Origin: Atrina japonica
Taxonomy: Eukaryota > Mollusca > Bivalvia > Pterioida > Pinnidae
Length of the DNA stretch: 64,000 nucleotides
Assembly (NCBI GenBank): GCA_030159075.1
Contig: BROG01000031.1
Span: forward strand, 119,501 to 183,500
Reading direction: 5' to 3'
Part shown: positions 9,055-21,644 of the stretch, piece by piece
Position numbering within the stretch: position 1 is the first letter of the stretch
Layout of the letters: every line of letters begins with the position of its first letter
Position numbers and translations under genes: made by a program
Notes under the pieces: generated by a model
What the model was told of the DNA's origin: nothing
Seen by the model: the letters and a program-made list of their open reading frames with translations, nothing else
Databases searched by the model: none

Positions 9055-9088
9055 TTTTTATAAAGACATATGTTTATTTATTAGAAAA

Positions 9089-9709
9089 TCAATCTTCGTT
9101 GTCGGAGTCCTCTATGTCAGACAACTCTTCTTCATAAGGCCTTTCCTCGATCATTTCATTGATCATGACGGGTCCGGCAAACATGCCGACGGATTGGTTT
9201 TGGGATCCTACGAAAACGTATTCGAATGTTAATACGGTGTTGACCTTGCAATATATCCCGACGTAATCCTTAGGATCTAGAACTTCTTTACCCATCCTGA
9301 ATTTAGTGGCGATCCTTCTCTCTCTCACTCGTAGTTTAGGATAAATAGTATCTGCATCTTCTCCTTTTAGTATATGGAAGTCATCGAGATCCTTCCGTTT
9401 CTTAAAAGCTTTTTGGTGTTTGACGGATTCCTCCCCGACGAACTTCTCTAATTGTTCTAATAGCCCCTTAAGATCCTCGTTTTCATCCTCGTCTAATTTT
9501 AACGGTAATGTGTAAGACGGCTTATATTTCGCATTCACGCCGTACGAAAATAAAACGGGTGTTTTCAGTCTAAGAGGTTGGCGTACGTTTTTGGAATACT
9601 GATACAAGATATTGAGGAAAAAACCGTTTTTCCCTTTATTCGGTGGTTGTATCATCATCTTATTAATGTCAAATGATTTGACGCTGACGCTACATATTTT
9701 CTCTCCCAT
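9089..9709 (-). CDS. Polinton protein, 206 aa; possibly a single-stranded DNA-binding protein
   Basis: Intact frame from ATG 9707-9709. It is a soluble-looking protein with a beta-rich character: KNGFFLNILYQYSKN, then PLRLKTPVLFSYGV, a charged helical middle, then DYVGIYCKVNTVLTFEYVFVGSQNQSVGMFAGPVMINE, and an acidic C-terminal tail (EEELSDIEDSDNED). Acidic tails and beta-barrel-like segments are typical of viral ssDNA-binding proteins, and a replication role beside PolB would fit, but this is an inference from composition and not a recognised match. It is the first gene inside the right TIR. Confidence 0.6.
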   Translation of the reverse strand: MGEKICSVSVKSFDINKMMIQPPNKGKNGFFLNILYQYSKNVRQPLRLKTPVLFSYGVNAKYKPSYTLPLKLDEDENEDLKGLLEQLEKFVGEESVKHQKAFKKRKDLDDFHILKGEDADTIYPKLRVRERRIATKFRMGKEVLDPKDYVGIYCKVNTVLTFEYVFVGSQNQSVGMFAGPVMINEMIEERPYEEELSDIEDSDNED

Positions 9710-9732
9710 CTTTCTTCTTTTTATGTCGTTAA

Positions 9733-9930
9733 CATTTTCTTAAGGCATAATCAAAATTTACCCGAAATGACATAGACGCCCGGACGTTCGCGAAACTATC
9801 GGACTCGCGGCTATTAATAGACTAGCGGAGCGACCCGGGGGGAATACCCCATTTAACTATTTTTAGCAGTTTAGCCGTTTTGGGGTCATCGAGTGCACGG
9901 TGGCACAGACCATACAAAAGACTACACACA
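9733..9930 (-). repeat. Right terminal inverted repeat of the Polinton
   Basis: Reverse-complement partner of 899-1096; it ends ...AGACTACACACA at 9930. Slight divergence from the left copy (for example GACCA against GACCC near 9910, and an extra G in the CCCGGGGGG run near 9836) shows that the two ends have drifted since insertion. Confidence 0.93.
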
Positions 9931-9936
9931 AATAGC
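9931..9936. repeat. Right target-site duplication of the Polinton (AATAGC)
   Basis: Direct copy of 893-898 immediately outside the right terminal repeat. Confidence 0.93.
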
Positions 9937-10772
9937 CAATATTTCATTTTATAATACTGATGGAATTGTGGAATTGTGAAAGACGAAATTAATTATCTTG
10001 CTAAAATGTGAAACCATAAATTTTGAGTTTGATGAGCAAATACACAATTTTGAGTTTTATGTTAAATTTTGTAAAAAATGATTTAGGAATGACAATGCTT
10101 GTTGTTTTATGTGCCGTAAGTTCACCTGTTTCAGGTGAGTTGTATTATCAGTAAATTTTGTCACTACAACAAAACCGGAAGTCTTATTTTAATAGACCAT
10201 TTTTCGAGTTGTCTTGTTACGTCATGATTTATCATACTAGAGTGCGGTTTCATAGAGCAAAGTAGGGCATCACTATATTCCGGATAAGCAGTTTATCGCC
10301 TCTATGACCAGGGGTATCAATATCATGAAGAAATAGGTACCAGGTATGAAAATTGGAATACAGGAAAGTGGTAACACTTCTATATTAACCAGAGAGATAA
10401 TTTAACTAAAATTAATTCCTTGCAGATGAAGTGAAATAAGATAATGCTGAATATCGTCAATGGAAATATTACATAAAATGAATCAAACAAGCACAACTTT
10501 CAGATGACGTCTCGTAATCTAAGTACAAACTATTGTGACGAAACTGAATGGAATCAGACAACTCGAAAATGGTCTATTCATCAAATGTCAGCAATGTATC
10601 TATTTTGGAGAACAGGATCGTCATATATAATATTATTCAGATTCTTTTCATTTTCATAGTGCACATCATATCAAGGCAAATCTCTTAGGAAATTTACAAT
10701 TTACTGTCAACCACATCATCGAAAGTAAATTAGCATTTTAAGCACTACGGGTACTTTGTGTTATATTTGCAG
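9937..10772. other. Non-coding, probably intron upstream of the first visible phosphatase exon
   Basis: AT-rich, no coding frame. It ends in a plausible splice acceptor (TTATATTTGCAG to 10772). No membrane-spanning exon was found here, so the missing 5' part of the gene lies elsewhere. Confidence 0.6.
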
Positions 10773-10972
10773 TCATCAATCAAACTACTGAAGAATCAAC
10801 ATCGAATGCAGAGACGGCAAGTGCAGACAACACACTTGCTAAATCAGCTAACCTTACTGAGTCCAATATGTACATCAACTACTCCTCTCTATACAACAAA
10901 ATATCGGTCGGTCAGTTTTTAGAACTCATAAAGAAGATGAAGGAAAGTGGGAAAATTCGACAAGAATATAAA
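10773..10972 (+). CDS. PTP exon 1 of 9 (linker and domain lead-in)
   Basis: Acceptor CAG at 10770-10772, donor GTGAGA from 10973. Begins with two bases of a split codon and ends in phase 0. Encodes a low-complexity linker, then [19 protein letters not shown]. Confidence 0.82.
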
Positions 10973-11021
10973 GTGAGAAATCAATATCTTTTAAAACAAT
11001 AATCAACCACCAAAACATAAC

Positions 11022-11056
<35 letters not shown>

Positions 11057-14000
11057 CAAAGTGAAAGTCTTTTACTCAGGTTCTGTTTCTATATTTTATT
11101 TACATTTTTCACACGGTTAATCTAAAACAAAGACAAAATTACAATAAGTACATTGAACATTGACATAATGTACATTAAACAAGAACAAACATATAAAATT
11201 AAGTTTGAAGACATCATGATTATTAAATCGAAATAAATATCATTCAGTGATATATTACTGGATATCATCAATGAAATATTACAAATAAATAAATACTTAT
11301 TGTAATGTGTAATATATAGCATGAACTTATTTAATGAGTTACTTTACAATCTTATTTTAGAACAATATGAGAAAGACAATATTAAATAACAACAAAGAAA
11401 GTACAATACTAAACATAATTGAGCCGGCCTGGCTCAGTCGGTAGCGCGCTCGACTCTGGATCGTGAGGTCGTGAGTTCGAGTCCCGCCGGCGACAGATTG
11501 GTTTCCTGTCTTTCGGATGAGACAGTAAAAACTGGAGATCCCGTGTCACAGTAGTTGTCGGCACGTTAAAGAACCCTCACTGCTCAATGGCCGTAAGTGC
11601 CGAGCATAGGCCAAATTTTAAAGCCCTTCACCGGCATTTGTTGATGTCTCCATATGATTGAAATATTCTTGAGTGGGACGTTAAACAACAATAAACAAAC
11701 TAAACATAATTACCTCAAGCAGTAATAACAAGGAGCAGCAACTCTTTCTGCCAATGTTGCCGCTGATATAAATTATATATATTTACACAAGGTATTTATC
11801 CGCAAAATAAAGAGGGAAATAATATAATTTGTTAATATCATGAAGAACATATGCATTTCAGCATTTAACACACATATTAACACATGAACATATACATATA
11901 AGCACACAAACACCCATACACTCACACTCATTAGCATACAAATACACATATTAGCTTAGGAACGAACATACGCAAAATTGCACACACATTAGAACAAGAG
12001 CATACACATATTAGCACACAAATAAACACATGAACAAACAAATATAAAAAATATCAGATACCAAAGTATAAATCAATAGAATGTCCAAGACATAGATACA
12101 AATCCGGTAAAATGGACAAACACGGACCTCTTGAAACCAACAGATGAAATCAGGTGTCATGAAGGAGTATATACAAATATACATATAAATTGAACTCTGC
12201 ACTTACATTACAGCCACTGCACACAAATGCATTGTGAAATGCTTTAACACAAATCCATTATATTTATACTAAAGGCTTTTATTCTTTTTTATCTATTCAT
12301 TTATTGCAAAGAAATCAAAATTCAGATTATTCATCATCCTGTCAGTTTTTCATTTTCATGCTATTGTTATAAAGACAATACAATTATACATAATATATTT
12401 CATATCTTTTATATCTTATTTAGACATTACCAGATGGTCTTCTTGAAGAACATTCGGACGCACTAAAACCACTAAATCGACGACTTAACAGATATAAAAA
12501 TATCTATCCTTGTAAGTTATAAATTTATTGCACTTCAACTTTATTGTTTGATTTCTGTATTTTGTATTGTTCACAGTTTTATTTGTTCTATTCTATATAT
12601 TTTAAGTACGTTACGGTGGAAACGTGTATGTAGTTACAGATACTTTCATTGAATCATTGCATTGAATTGCTAGCTTTAATTGTTCACTTGAGATTGAGCG
12701 ACACCAACAGATCCAAAAAAGTATTCCATCAGTATGTCATGATGACCCTATGATGATCATATACGCATATGTAATTTGACTACTTCTGCTAGAACATTTC
12801 CACCAAGGCTTACTATAGAAACATCGTTAGAAATACCTATAGAATTGTTCAATGTATTTTTAAAGATTATTTATGCCCAAATTATTGCTGGTATTGATGT
12901 ATATTGATTTAATGTATTTGTCCAAAATATTATATTTTTCAAACTTGTTTTACAGACAATATAAACCGTGTTGTTCTTGATGTTGACAAATGTTCTTCAG
13001 AATCTGACTTTATCAATGCTTCTTACGTACACGTGAGTTAAACTTTAAAACTCAACGCTACTTACATTTTGTAATAATTACGCCTCCCATCCGATAATTT
13101 CACTACCGCATGAATGATTTACTACATATTGTATTTAAAAATGTAATCATATTCGGTAGGTAGGTAGGTTCAAAACACCACAAAAGTTGTGAATTATTTA
13201 TTTTAAGATTTGATTGTTACCTTCAACAGGGATAAGAATGGAAATAAGAGTCAACATTCATTTCCAAAATATTGTCGTTCTCTTGTATGTATAGCGTTAT
13301 ATCAAGTACATCGTAATAACCTATTTACACTTAATTTAAGCACTATTATTCCTCCCTATTGACATACATGAGGTGTTTATATCTATTGTCTGATTCACAT
13401 GAGATGACGGAGCGGAGTAACCTTTTGATTATCATACAGATGAATCTACTAACTTTTCAGTTATGACTTACGGGGTTTTATTCCTCACTGGATACTATCA
13501 TCTGTGTGGTGACAAATAATAACGATTGCCCTAGTCAGTGTAATTTTGAATGTTATGCTTTATTACCGAAAACTTAGACTCGTCCTGGTCAAGACGGGGT
13601 TTACAAGACTTCAGTTCGCAATGTTATGGATTTTACTACACCAGTGGGTTCCACATACGATCATCGCATGTAAAAAGGCAATCTGCATACTGATAAGGAT
13701 TCGAGGAATCGCGTTTAAAATCCGCCTGATTTATTGTCTGTTATTTGATAATAGTTGTTAACTCGTCTATAGAGAAGATTGTAATGAAGATTCATTACTT
13801 GTTTTTATTTGACTGTGAATTCATGGCGTATGTCGCCAACTACTGCACCTGATCCCAATTCTAACTTTTGGAAGATCTGGGGGTTTGTGACAGTCAACCA
13901 TTCACCATATTTGTATACTATCTTGTAGACCTCCTGACGGTTACTACTTTGGTGTTTTTATAATTTATTATATTATAGTTGCATGATATTTAACTTCTAT

Positions 14001-17000
14001 CAGCAAGTAAATTCAAATATAGAAATCAGAGATATTAAGTGCTATATATTGACTTCAAATTATATATTGTTCAGTACTTCATTGACATTTCTGGATTATC
14101 TTCAGGGCTACAACTGTAGGAACAGATATGTGGCGGCACAAGGTATGATATGTCTACCACGAATATGGTAACAATGCAATCAAGGAATCTTAATTGGACC
14201 ATTTTATACATGAAACATATCATATTTAAGATTAAATCCATATACAATATATCCTTACACACTTATCAATGTGCAAATGGTGCATGTTCTCACGTTAGGC
14301 ATTTTATGTTCCGCATTTATGATACTTGTAACGATTGTTATTATATCCGGAAATCAATGTAGACATTGATACGATATCAATTAAACATTTTATTCAACTT
14401 CCTCGTTCGTTTTTTGAAAATATCAACCCCAAGAGTTTAATTAGAGAGCAAGCTGGGAATAACTAATGCGTCGAACAAAAGCGGAAGCAATTACATGTGA
14501 ATTGATAAAAGAATAAGGGAAATTTGACGAATGTACTTCCCGGAAAAGCACCTGATCAGAAAACTCATCTTGACAACAGAGTTCAAGTTTAGTTCCTGGA
14601 ATTGACCTTTGAAGTAAATGTGGAAATGGCAATAGTTCGAGAAATCATTAAAGAAACATGTTCATGTCAGCTAGAACATTCTATTACAGCAAATAGATTT
14701 TCATATACGTTATTTTAAGTCCCATCAATAAGACAAGTATTTCTTTAACATGTGACCAGAAACACCCTTAGTCATTCGTGATATCATTGTAACATGGTTG
14801 GACATGTGACCAGAGACACCCTAGGTGTATTCTTGATATCATGAGTAATGGCTGGAAATGTGGTTAGAAACACCCTAGGTGTATTCTAGATATCATAAGT
14901 AATGGTTGCACATGTGACCATAAACATTCAAGGTGTATTCTTGATATCATAATTAATGGTTGTGAGCGGAAACACCTTAATTGTATTTTTGATATCATAA
15001 GTAATGGCTGGAAATGTGGTTAGAAATACCCTAGGTGTATTCTTGATAACATAAGTAATGGTTGGACATGTGACCAGAAACACCCTTAGTGCGTCACAAG
15101 AAAGACCCTAGATGTATGTAATGGTTATCAATGTCACCAGAAAGACCCTAGATGTATGTAATAGTTGTCAATGTCACCAGAAAGACCCTAGATGTATGTA
15201 ATGGTTGTCAATGTCACCAGTACGATCCCAGATGTATGTAATGGTTGTCAATGTCACAAGAAAGACCCTAGATGTATGTAATGGTTATAATGTCAGCAGA
15301 AAAAACCTTCTTGTATGTAATGGTTGTCAATGTCACCAGAAAGACCCTAGATGTATGTAATGGTTGTCAATGTAACCAGAAAGACCCTAGATGTATGTAA
15401 TGGTTGTCAATGTCACCAGAAAGACCCTAGATGTATGTAATGGTTGTCAATGTCACCAGAAAGACCCTAGATGTATGTAATGGTTGTCAATGTCACCAGA
15501 AAGACCCTAGATGTATGTTATGGTTGTCAGTGTCACCAGAAAGACCCTAGATGTATTTTTATATCATAATAATCAGTAGAACATGTAACCAGAAGGACTC
15601 TAGGTGTATTTTGAACTATGAAATAAATGAGCATGTGACAGAAATACCCTAGGTATATTCTTGATATCACATTCGATGAGTCGAAGTTCAAGGGACCACC
15701 TAGAAAAGTTCGAAACATCGGGACTTCGACTCATGGATGGTAACTTAGAATCATACTTTCTTTAGTTCAATAAGGTATATAAGACTGATTAAAAACCATT
15801 TTTACACGGTCATTATAATTGATGATTATTGTTAAAATTAACTTAATTTTCGTGAAATTAAGGCATTGAGTGTTTATGAGCAGGAGAATTATCTTGGGGC
15901 GATTTTGTACACATGCAAATTTTTAATCGAATTATATAGGAATTTTCGTTGTTTTTATAAATGCAGACCCAAAAATTATTCAAGACATCGAGAAATTCAA
16001 CTCATAAAACCATGACTTATGAAATGTTTATAAGTAGCATTAAATAACAATATTATTCGGGACTTTGTCAGCAGTTCGAAACATACAGAAATTAGACTCA
16101 ATGAAGTTCTACTGTAGTTGAGCATGTGACCTACATATATGTAATGATTTTATTCTTGATATCTTAAACAACACCCGGTAATATAAATATTAACAGAAAA
16201 ACTAGTTGCAATCTTCATAGCATCAGTAAATATTTAATGTGTCAACAGTAACACTCTGTGTGTAATTGAAGGTGTCATGATTGGACCGTTCCTGGCATCA
16301 CCATTGGTTTGATACTCCTACAGTGCAATATCCTAGTGCATTACTATCAATAAAAATGAGTACAATTGATTCTCTTCAATCGCCAAGTCGATAATATAAA
16401 TACCTTTATGTCACTTTTTCATGATGCAGAGAGTTTTGTTAGATAACAGAAGAATATAAATATAAGTAGATTTTAAGTAAACTTATTTGCAAATGTATGC
16501 ATATCTAAATTCAAAATTTTATGTGAAATTTTAAAACGGCGTTTAACGTTATAACTACACACATCACAAACGGTAATTCTGTAGCTGGTGCAAATTATGT
16601 TGCCTTTGATGCCGGAGTTTCCGGGACAAACAAAATTTACTTATACAAGCAATTACCAATGTCATTCAAGAAAATTGCGTGAATTTTTTGTTAGAAGTAA
16701 TTTCATCACGATAAACTCTTTTCAGGTCCATTTACCGACCAGACTGTTTCCGATTTCTGGCGAATGATTTGGCAGCTGAATAGCAACACAATTGTGATGC
16801 TAACAAATGTGATTGAAAATGGTGTGGTGGGTAGCTCTACATTATAATTCTGTATATACTGCTACAGTAAGCGACAATAAGATTTAGTTCTCCTGTTGAG
16901 TATAGAAAAAGGTATGTTATGACATGCCCATGAGATAACCCTGTCTCATTCTGTTCAATTAAATGAGTTAGGTCGATGCAATTTCCGTTATGCATCTGTC

Positions 17001-20000
17001 TCAATCTCAGCTTGTGAAGCCTTTATTATTATTATTTGTGACCTTCACCTTTATTATTATTATCATATGTGACCTTCACCTTTTAGGTGGGTTATTGGGT
17101 TAGTAAAGCTTAACCACGTGTAGTGTATTTATCTTTGGAATATATTGTGTTAGGCTGATTTCAGCTTTTTGTGCTTGGTTTTGGTGAGTAGAATGAGTTT
17201 GATATTAGTAGATAATAAACATTTTCTTAATATTTCCCTTGAAATAATATAATAAAGGCAAATATTTCTGGGTGCAGTAAAAACGAGATCTAGGGTTCTA
17301 CGTCCAGGATGAATGGGTGTTCTTCAATTTCTTTTCTTTTCTTATTTTTTAAAATTAGAATATATTTTACTTTTTAGTGTTAAAGCTACATTATGTTGTG
17401 ACTTTATTTGTTTCATTCTCTCTCTGTCTGTCTCTCTCTCTGTCTCTGTCTCTCTCTCTCTGTGTCTCCATCCCCCCCTCTCTCTCTCTCCATCTCTCTC
17501 TCTCTCTCTTTTGGTACGATGTTTATTATATTTACTACGGTATCCAAAAGGATGTAAGGTCATCAGAACGTATTCACCCACTTTAAATCCAGAATCTGCA
17601 GTCTAGTATATAGGAATTTGGAATCCCACTAGTGTGCAACATATATCTGGGACTTTGAATATTTACACCTGTACTCAGCATAGAAAACAAAATCTAGCAA
17701 ACAAATCAACGACGAAGTTTTCACAAGCTAGTGGTTTATCATCAAGAACAATTACATGCGTTAATAAAATGTTAATGATATTACAGTGTTTGTTTATCAA
17801 AATAATACTCAATATAACAGAATAGGATATACCTCTACCTTTTATCATGCCAAAGTAATACTGTACCATAAGGGACCAATTTACAAACATATTGACATAC
17901 AAAACAAAATGTATAGGATATCCCTATCTCAATATATACAATTACAAGAAGATCAAAATATTTTAGGGTAGGCTATACTACAGTATTATCTGTCAATTCT
18001 GTATCTTGAGTATTCCGTATTTTGAGTATTCCAATATTCCCTTTAACCCGATCAAATAATTTGGTCCCAACATACTTTACTATAATTTTATAGACATTTA
18101 TATCCTGTATTCCAAAAATTTGTCCAACCCAAATACCGAATATAAATCATGTCCGTAATGACATAAATACTTAATTGGACACCTTGTATTCCGATCAATA
18201 ATTGTAAACTCAAGCCAAGATTATGGTCATTTAAATCGATACATAATATAAAATGCTTGTAATATGCATACACCAAACGATATAACTTTTGTAAGCAAAA
18301 TAAAATTAGAATGGTAGTGTCCGGTGAAATATATGGGTCTTAAACAAAACTACTGGAATACAACATGTATAAATGTGTATTCTGTTCAACCAAATATCTT
18401 GTGCAATCCGATTTCCATTCCGATAATTTTAATTAACACATTGAATGGAATATGGAAATTATATAGAATATCAGACACCAAAGTATAAATCTACAGGATG
18501 TGCAGGATACATATACAAATCTTGTGACATTGGACTAACAAGGACCTTTGGAAATCCAGAGTTAGGATCAGGTGCCATGGTGGAGTAAGAGCAAAATATA
18601 TGTGAACTTTCAGATTCGCAGATTGTGAGGAGAGCAGTAGGTCATTTGAACATAATTGTGTATGCTATATACCCTTTGATTTCCATTTTTAATTTACAGT
18701 AGATCTTATATAAGTCAAAATATATACAAATATTTTACAGACGAAGTGTTTAAGATACTGGCCAGAACAGGAAGCAAAACAACATGGAAAAATTCAAGTG
18801 AAAATGGTTGAAACGCAGGAACTTCAGGATTTTACAAAACGAATTATAGAAATGAGCGTGGTATGATGTGATTTAATTATCCAAATATATACATTGCATT
18901 TTGAATCGATGTAAGTTATTAATAATATTTTGTAGTAAATGTCAGATACATTCTTCTTAAAGTATAACTGCTTCACACTAGAGTTGTAACAGATGTATTT
19001 ACTGTAAACAAAGATGTAACTGAAGTATCTTGGTAATGTTATATCTTTCGTGATAAACAATTTGTTTCTCCCTATAGGGAATAGTCTCATGAGCAACCAA
19101 TAGTAATGGCTAGTCTAAATCATTCGTTGAAATGTAGTCCCAAATAAATTTAAAAAGAAATGTTTAAAGAAGGGCTATTGTAAATGATATATGCTTGAGC
19201 AAGTTTTACAATTATTCACTGTATGGCATTCAGCGGAAGTACGATCGTTTTATTTAGAAAATCTTATGAACGAAGTCACATATAATGAGACCCGAGCTAA
19301 ACATTTTGCAACTTCTAGTTATCAAAACGGAATTATGATGTTCGGTAAAGAACATTGAAATTATCATTCAGTCTGGCTTATCATTCAATATCAGTGCAAT
19401 CCTTACATGCGATATTGGTCATGACATCATTAAATCTTTCAACACTACAGAGCATAAGTACAATGGTAAAAATAAGCTATTTGGACACTATGGATGAAAG
19501 GACTTAATAATTAAACCATAAAATCTACAGGTCATGATATACTGGTCATAGCTGCATGCTTCTTACATACCTATGGATGAAATAATTCAATTATTAAATT
19601 GAACAACACTGCAAAACATATACTGGTCTAAAGCAAAAGTAAAAAACATGCAACTTTGATATTGTCCAATTCATATAAAATGGAGGGGTGGAGTAACATT
19701 TTGATTGTCATACGGATGATTCTACTCACTTTCTTTTCTATATGAGAAGCTGCACGGAAAAAAAGTTTGATCCCTCACTGGATATTTGTGTGTATGGTGA
19801 CAAGTAGGAACGATAACTCTTGCCAGTTTCGTATTTATCTCATTATGCTTTGTTAAACACTTCCAAATCAAGTTGTTGTTTGATGTTCGAGAGCAATATA
19901 CAAGAACAACGTCAATGAAAATTGTTATATTAGTGTTTAAGATCGCACTTAATTACAAAAACAGGGCATACTTTTTGAGACAGAACAAACATAACTATAA

Positions 20001-21603
20001 AACATGGAATAGTAATGAAAAGACCTTGTGTTTTTATATCTAATGAACATACTTATCTAGAAAGTGTTTACAGAAATTTGTGAATTTGTTAACGACAGTT
20101 TTCTGATCGTTCTCTTTATTTTTACTTCTTCAATACCAAAAGTATAATGTTCCTGTATACTCTCAGAATGTGGACAAATCAGCTGATGATTCCCGAGAAG
20201 TCCCATATATTAGGCATTCAGCTTTACAAATCATGGATAACATACATCATTGAAGTTTGGAGGACACTTTTTTTATTCTAAAATATTTTAAAATATTATT
20301 GAATTGATTGAAAAAATAGTTTAGTTAGTCGTGTAAACATACTGTGAAATAATTTAAGTGTAACGCAATGCCATTGTCAACTAATTATATAAATCTATAT
20401 GTTTTGTAGGGTGATGAGAAGAAGAGAGTTACACAATTCCACTTTACGGCATGGCCTGATAAAGGTATTCCGAAAAGTAAATCTAGTCTCCTGCAGTTCC
20501 GAAAAGCAGTAATACTGCATCCAATAAACGAGATGCCAATCGTTGTACACTGCAGGTATGTATATCCTAATATATTTTCATGAATATGTCGTAAGTGACC
20601 ACGTACCAACACATTCAATACACTGGCCATACACCTGGCCACTTCGTTTCTGGAAAGGTACGTTGCAGAGCCTGTTCAGCGTTATCTCAATGGGAGACGT
20701 AAACAATCATGGCAAATGTCAAACGGTTTGCTGATACTGATATTGCCCAAAAAGCAACTAAAAATGCAACAAAAGGCGGCAAACATCCATAGATATTACT
20801 TAGAATACATTGCAAGAACAGAAAGCTTCGAGAATTTTTATCAGGAAGCTTTGAATGAGATGCTGTCACAATTTTACTCGGATGCGTTTCGCCAGATATG
20901 TATTTTTACTGACCATATATATTCCCGTATCCTACTATCACAAACCATGTTACTTATTATATAACTTTAATGGTGACGACCTGATTTAGGTCGTTATACG
21001 GGTCGTGTAACCAGGCAGTGGCTAGTCAGTTGTATCATTAATATAAACCTCAAAACGTTCGTCCAGTCCGCGGTTGAGATTATTCTTGAATTGATTGATT
21101 GATTGATTGATTTATTTATTATGTATTTATATGTTTATACCATTTTAGACATACTTTTACTAAGTTGTATATGATATCTCTTCTTTAAGTCCTTTTGCAA
21201 TATATATTATATTAAACGTTCATATCAGGAAAGCATTGGTAAACCGATCTTTATATGCTTGAAACCTATCGACTTAGTGAAATGTATATTCCATGTTGTC
21301 AATCAAAGTTTTGTTATATCATTAATATCCGATAGCCATCCAAAAGTTCAACAATTGAAATATAATGCAATGAAATCCCCAAATCAGCGTGTGTTTGCAT
21401 CGAGTACGGAGTGACATAAATAAAAGTTCTTCACATGTTTTTAGGATTTCCTTCCCTTTAAATGCGGAATTCAATAAGTGATACTTCGTGTCAAAATGTT
21501 AGTCCATTAATACAGCTGTCAGTTTAAGTACTTATGACACACACATACTTACTCAGTCACCTCAAAACACACACCACATACATACATACACATATTCACA
21601 CAT

Positions 21604-21644
<41 letters not shown>

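Larger units (their letters stand above)
899..9930 (+). mobile_element. Polinton/Maverick DNA transposon, 9032 bp, degraded and without capsid genes
   Basis: The borders are set by 198-bp terminal inverted repeats (899-1096 and 9733-9930) and a 6-bp direct duplication AATAGC. Inside are family B DNA polymerase on the plus strand, a retroviral-type integrase on the minus strand, an FtsK/HerA-type packaging ATPase fragment on the plus strand, and minus-strand small genes. This gene set defines Polintons. Intact Polintons are usually 15-20 kb and also encode major and minor capsid proteins and an adenain-type protease; none is recognisable here, and the ATPase is cut at its 5' side. The polymerase and integrase carry nonsense and frameshift lesions. 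Coding parts are visibly more GC-rich than the flanks. The copy is best read as an internally deleted, decaying element. Confidence 0.95.

Noticed and set aside
11421..11495. Apparent tRNA gene (boxes A and B) here and at 23491
   Set aside because: Head of a SINE: followed by SINE body and tail and flanked by target duplications.
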